This document shows positions 31,106 to 32,013 of a stretch of 32,013 nt of DNA, piece by piece (position 1 is the first letter of the stretch; each line of letters opens with the position of its first letter). Made by a program: the position numbers and the translations under genes. The notes below the pieces were generated by a model. It saw nothing but the letters and a program-made list of their open reading frames with translations. It made no database searches and had not been told where the DNA came from. This stretch comes from Lachnospiraceae bacterium (GTDB taxonomy: Bacteria > Bacillota > Clostridia > Lachnospirales > Lachnospiraceae), in the NCBI GenBank assembly GCA_018056425.1, contig JAGPFR010000029.1, forward strand, positions 1 through 32,013, read 5' to 3'.

Positions 31106-32013
31106 GTGAAGATATTTGCATATTCATTAAGACCTTATGACGAGCAGGGATTTTTCGAAGACATCTGTAAGAAGAAGGGGATAGAATACGGATTTACATC
31201 CGAATACCCTTCACTTGAAAATGCGCATTTGTGTGAAGGGTACGATGCACTCAGTATTCTTACCAATACGATGAATCCTGAGCTTCTTGATAAATTCAGG
31301 AGTCTCGGTATCAGATATATCTCCACGCGTACAATAGGATACGATCACATCGACAATGCGTACGCACATAAGATCGGTATCCGTACCGCATCAATTTCTT
31401 ATGATCCTACAGGCGTTGCGGATTATTCCATCATGATGATGCTCATGGGGCTTCGCAGGATCATGCCCATTATCGAAAGAGGAAACATTCAGGACTATTC
31501 CCTGAAAGGAAAACTCGGAAGACATATTCAGGACTGCACCGTAGGTATCGTCGGAACAGGAAGGATAGGGACCAAAGTTATAGAGCATCTTTCGGGGTTC
31601 GGATGTAAGATGCTTTGTTATGACATCAGACAGAATGATTCTGCGGCTAAATACGCGGAGTATACAGATCTTGAAACCATATATAAAAAATGTGACATCA
31701 TTTCACTCCATGTGCCGGGTCTTGAAGCAAACTATCATATGATAGGCAGGGATCAGATTGCAATGATGAAGGACGGCGTCATGATCATTAACTGTGCCAG
31801 AGGAATGCTCGTTGATACTCAGGCCATGATAGATGGGATCGAATCGGGTAAGATCGGATTTGCCGGTCTTGACACGATAGAGCATGGAGACGGTCTTTAT
31901 TACCTTGACAGAAAAGGGGATATTCTGGATAACCATGACATGGCTGTTCTTAAATCCTATCCCAACGTGCTTCTTACATCCCACATGGCATTCTATACGG
32001 ATGTCGCCGTAAG
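31106..32013 (+). CDS. D-isomer-specific 2-hydroxyacid dehydrogenase (3' end missing)
   Basis: NAD-dependent dehydrogenase of the D-lactate dehydrogenase/VanH branch; the reaction would be pyruvate or another 2-oxoacid to the D-hydroxyacid. 302 residues are visible, of an expected 325-335. The N-terminal substrate-binding part includes STRTIGYDHID at 73-83. The Rossmann loop is GIVGTGRIG at 147-155. The catalytic set is complete: Arg232 in NCARG, Glu259 in DTIE, and His293 in TSHMAFYTD. Start GTG 31106 has AGGAG at 31091-31095, 10 nt upstream. It lies 30 nt after the GH13 gene with no terminator between. Fermentative D-lactate formation is likely, while a role in vancomycin-type D-Ala-D-Lac synthesis is not supported by any neighbouring ligase. 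Confidence 0.9.
   Translation, partial: MKIFAYSLRPYDEQGFFEDICKKKGIEYGFTSEYPSLENAHLCEGYDALSILTNTMNPELLDKFRSLGIRYISTRTIGYDHIDNAYAHKIGIRTASISYDPTGVADYSIMMMLMGLRRIMPIIERGNIQDYSLKGKLGRHIQDCTVGIVGTGRIGTKVIEHLSGFGCKMLCYDIRQNDSAAKYAEYTDLETIYKKCDIISLHVPGLEANYHMIGRDQIAMMKDGVMIINCARGMLVDTQAMIDGIESGKIGFAGLDTIEHGDGLYYLDRKGDILDNHDMAVLKSYPNVLLTSHMAFYTDVAV

Noticed and set aside
31106-32013. VanH-type vancomycin-resistance dehydrogenase
   Set aside because: The protein belongs to the same branch as VanH, but no D-Ala-D-Lac ligase or vanX-like gene accompanies it. An ordinary D-lactate-type dehydrogenase is the simpler reading.

Overview
This 32 kb window looks like chromosome from a low-to-mid GC anaerobic Clostridia, most likely a Lachnospiraceae (Butyrivibrio-like gut or rumen) bacterium. 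The support is a DnaD/DnaI-type helicase-loading pair, a GlgC+GlgD pair, a BirA-controlled bioY, a BceABRS-type peptide-resistance module, the long (about 400 aa) form of PRPP synthetase, and a secreted protein with YYAxxYPDVV repeats. All genes except bioY lie on the + strand. I see no tRNA, rRNA, insertion sequence, prophage or CRISPR array.

Layout. (1) 1-4.7 kb, housekeeping: the 3' part of murC, then a dnaD-like/dnaI-like/prs operon. The murC-dnaD gap holds a cluster of DnaA-box-like 9-mers. (2) 4.7-10.4 kb, predicted antimicrobial-peptide sensing and resistance: a DUF4003-type gene followed by a Bce-type ATPase, permease, response regulator and intramembrane-sensing kinase. A TTACA-N4-TGTAA inverted repeat, matching the recalled BceR-family operator, lies upstream of the DUF4003 gene and suggests that this uncharacterised gene belongs to the module. 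(3) 10.4-11.1 kb: convergent bioY with two BirA operators on its promoter. (4) 11.1-13.9 kb: glycogen genes glgC and glgD; glgD carries an apparent frameshift in a run of seven G near its 3' end. (5) 14-18.1 kb: pth overlapping mfd. (6) 18.2-19.5 kb: a monocistronic secreted repeat protein.

(7) 19.5-28.2 kb is the main accessory block: a tightly spaced five-gene operon of TetR regulator, GH2 glycosidase, GPH-family sugar symporter, an unrecognised GT-B-like protein, and GH36 alpha-galactosidase. It begins with a good sigma-A-type promoter, has palindromic repeats in its 5' leader, and ends at a C/G-rich terminator. It is most simply read as uptake and cytoplasmic cleavage of a galactoside. 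The MurG/MGDG-synthase-like protein inside it has no obvious place in such a pathway and is the most interesting unknown here.

(8) 28.2-32 kb: an orphan zinc/manganese-type binding lipoprotein whose promoter is bracketed by two Fur/Zur-type 7-1-7 boxes, a GH13 lipoprotein whose start lacks a Shine-Dalgarno and may be leaderless, and the 5' part of a D-2-hydroxyacid dehydrogenase running off the window.
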